Origin: Silvibacterium bohemicum
Lineage (GTDB): Bacteria > Acidobacteriota > Terriglobia > Terriglobales > Acidobacteriaceae
NCBI RefSeq assembly: GCF_001006305.1
Contig: NZ_LBHJ01000004.1
Coordinates: 248,001 to 312,000 of the forward strand
Direction of reading: 5' to 3'
Length of the DNA: 64,000 bases
Part shown: piece by piece, positions 63,131 through 64,000 of the stretch
How positions within the stretch are numbered: position 1 is the stretch's first letter
How the letters are laid out: the number at the start of each line of letters is the position of its first letter
Translations under genes and position numbers: made by a program
Notes under the pieces: generated by a model
The model's input: only the letters and a program-made list of their open reading frames with translations
What the model was told of the DNA's origin: nothing
Database searches by the model: none

Positions 63131-64000
63131 CTATTCAACGATGGCTGGTAAGCGCGCGCCTCCGCGCAACCGTCCTGCCAACCATATGGCCAGGAGGACG
63201 AGTGCGCCGCCTAAAAGCTGCAAGGGAGTCATACGCTCGCCAAAGAGCAGGAAGGCGAGGATCGCGGACATGGGCGCAACCGCCAGCAGCAATACCGAGG
63301 TGATGGTGGCGGGAAGGTGGCCAAGCGCATAGGTCAAGGAGAGATAGCCGATCACCTGGCAGACAAGCGCGAGACCGAAGACTGCTCCCCAGGACGCAAC
63401 GCTCGGGACATGAAAGGAGGTATGCGTGAACAGCACAATGGGCAAAAGCGTAATCGCCGATGCGGTGGAGGACATGGCGAGCAGAGCGACGCTGTCCATC
63501 GTGTCCCGCAGCCGCTGCGTGACCATCAGATAAAGCGCGAAGCAGATCGACGTACAGAAAGCGAGCATGTCGCCGGTTAACTCGAGTCCCAGGCGCTTCG
63601 CATCCACCCGCATGATCAGCATGGTTCCAATCGAAGCGACGGCCAGAGCGGTCCAGAAGGTACGAGGAGGCGACTTTCGGGTGATCGCCCAGGTAAGCAG
63701 GCCAACGAAGACCGGCGCATTGTTGCCGAGCAGTGTCGCTGCGCCTGCCGTGGTATGAAGAACGGCAATGTTGTACGTGCCGACATCGCCGGCAAAGAAG
63801 AGACCGCCGAGAGCCGCGAGGCGGAGCGTAGGCATGTCGAAACGGCGTGATGGGGATTTCGAAAGAAGCGCGAGCGGCCAGAGGACGACTGCTGCGAAAA
63901 AGACGCGATAAAAGGCCGAGGCGAGTCCCGGCATGTGAGTCCAGCGCACGAAGATCGCGGACCATGCGATGGCGATGACTCCGACGGCCAATGCGGCATA
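63131..64000 (-). CDS. EamA/DMT-family transporter (5' partial)
   Basis: The 5' end runs off the window. At least 289 residues, about ten membrane segments in two EamA repeats (AIAWSAIFVRWTHMPGLASAFYRVFFAAVVL, then the second with YLSLTYALGHLPATITSVLLLAVAPMSAILAFLLFGERMTP). The in-frame codons before a TTG (63991) continue as YAALAVGVIAIAW, so the true start is further out. DMT transporters export or import amino acids, nucleotide sugars or drugs; the substrate is not assigned. The end (LAIWLAGRLRGG) is typical. Confidence 0.85.
   Translation of the reverse strand, partial: YAALAVGVIAIAWSAIFVRWTHMPGLASAFYRVFFAAVVLWPLALLSKSPSRRFDMPTLRLAALGGLFFAGDVGTYNIAVLHTTAGAATLLGNNAPVFVGLLTWAITRKSPPRTFWTALAVASIGTMLIMRVDAKRLGLELTGDMLAFCTSICFALYLMVTQRLRDTMDSVALLAMSSTASAITLLPIVLFTHTSFHVPSVASWGAVFGLALVCQVIGYLSLTYALGHLPATITSVLLLAVAPMSAILAFLLFGERMTPLQLLGGALVLLAIWLAGRLRGGARLPAIVE

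Overview
The window reads as chromosomal DNA of an acidobacterium, most likely a soil member of the Acidobacteriaceae (Terriglobus/Granulicella/Edaphobacter type). The reasons are two very large Oar-like TonB receptors with an N-terminal carboxypeptidase-regulatory fold, a TPR/FG-GAP/ASPIC giant protein, DUF4139, DUF4142 and DUF2127 proteins, a GH30/GH42 hydrolase pair, a mraZ-first division cluster and even, moderately high GC. I saw no phage, IS element, CRISPR array, rRNA or tRNA, and no clear frameshifted gene. Genus-level placement is inference.

Layout. 1-900: end of a BtuF-like binding protein and a MutT-type Nudix hydrolase. 0.9-5 kb: an NRAMP-type transporter downstream of a soluble PRC/MgtE_N/CBS protein (probable Mg/Mn handling), and a divergent APC permease. 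5.2-10 kb: an RsbW/RsbV-like switch pair, a tandem HD-GYP protein, LemA+TPM envelope genes and a DUF4142 protein. 10-12.1 kb: FetAB-type exporter and a TRIC-like channel. 12.3-20.2 kb: small His/Cys secreted protein with TonB receptor 1, oligopeptidase B, threonine aldolase, and a YafY/WYL regulator with a VOC protein. 20.4-27.2 kb: TonB receptor 2, a GtrB-like glycosyltransferase, an unknown membrane protein, a quinone oxidoreductase.

27.3-31.1 kb: tight operon treS, GT81-like glycosyltransferase, TM-helix channel protein, which looks like an osmotic or desiccation module. 31.1-35.1 kb: small genes (omega-like, basic protein, zinc ribbon), rpiA, a second MDR reductase, a 2-TM protein, and copies of a dispersed repeat. 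35.2-40.9 kb: GH30, GH42, methyltransferase and moaA. 40.9-44.3 kb: a three-gene dehydratase/hydrolysing epimerase/aminotransferase operon resembling part of a legionaminic or related nonulosonate pathway. 44.3-49.2 kb: TPR/FG-GAP/ASPIC protein overlapping an amidase.

49.2-56.9 kb: the dcw cluster on the minus strand (mraZ, rsmH, ftsL, ftsI-like PBP with PASTA, murE, murF), with four 10-bp MraZ-type boxes upstream, cut off after murF by genes on the other strand. 57.2-64 kb: DUF2127 protein, fasciclin protein, DUF4139 protein, SRPBCC protein, dxs and a partial EamA transporter.

Several genes that start a transcription unit have a -10-like hexamer only 6-12 nt before the start codon and no Shine-Dalgarno sequence, so leaderless transcription may be common here. 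All functional calls are from reading the translated sequence; no database search was run.
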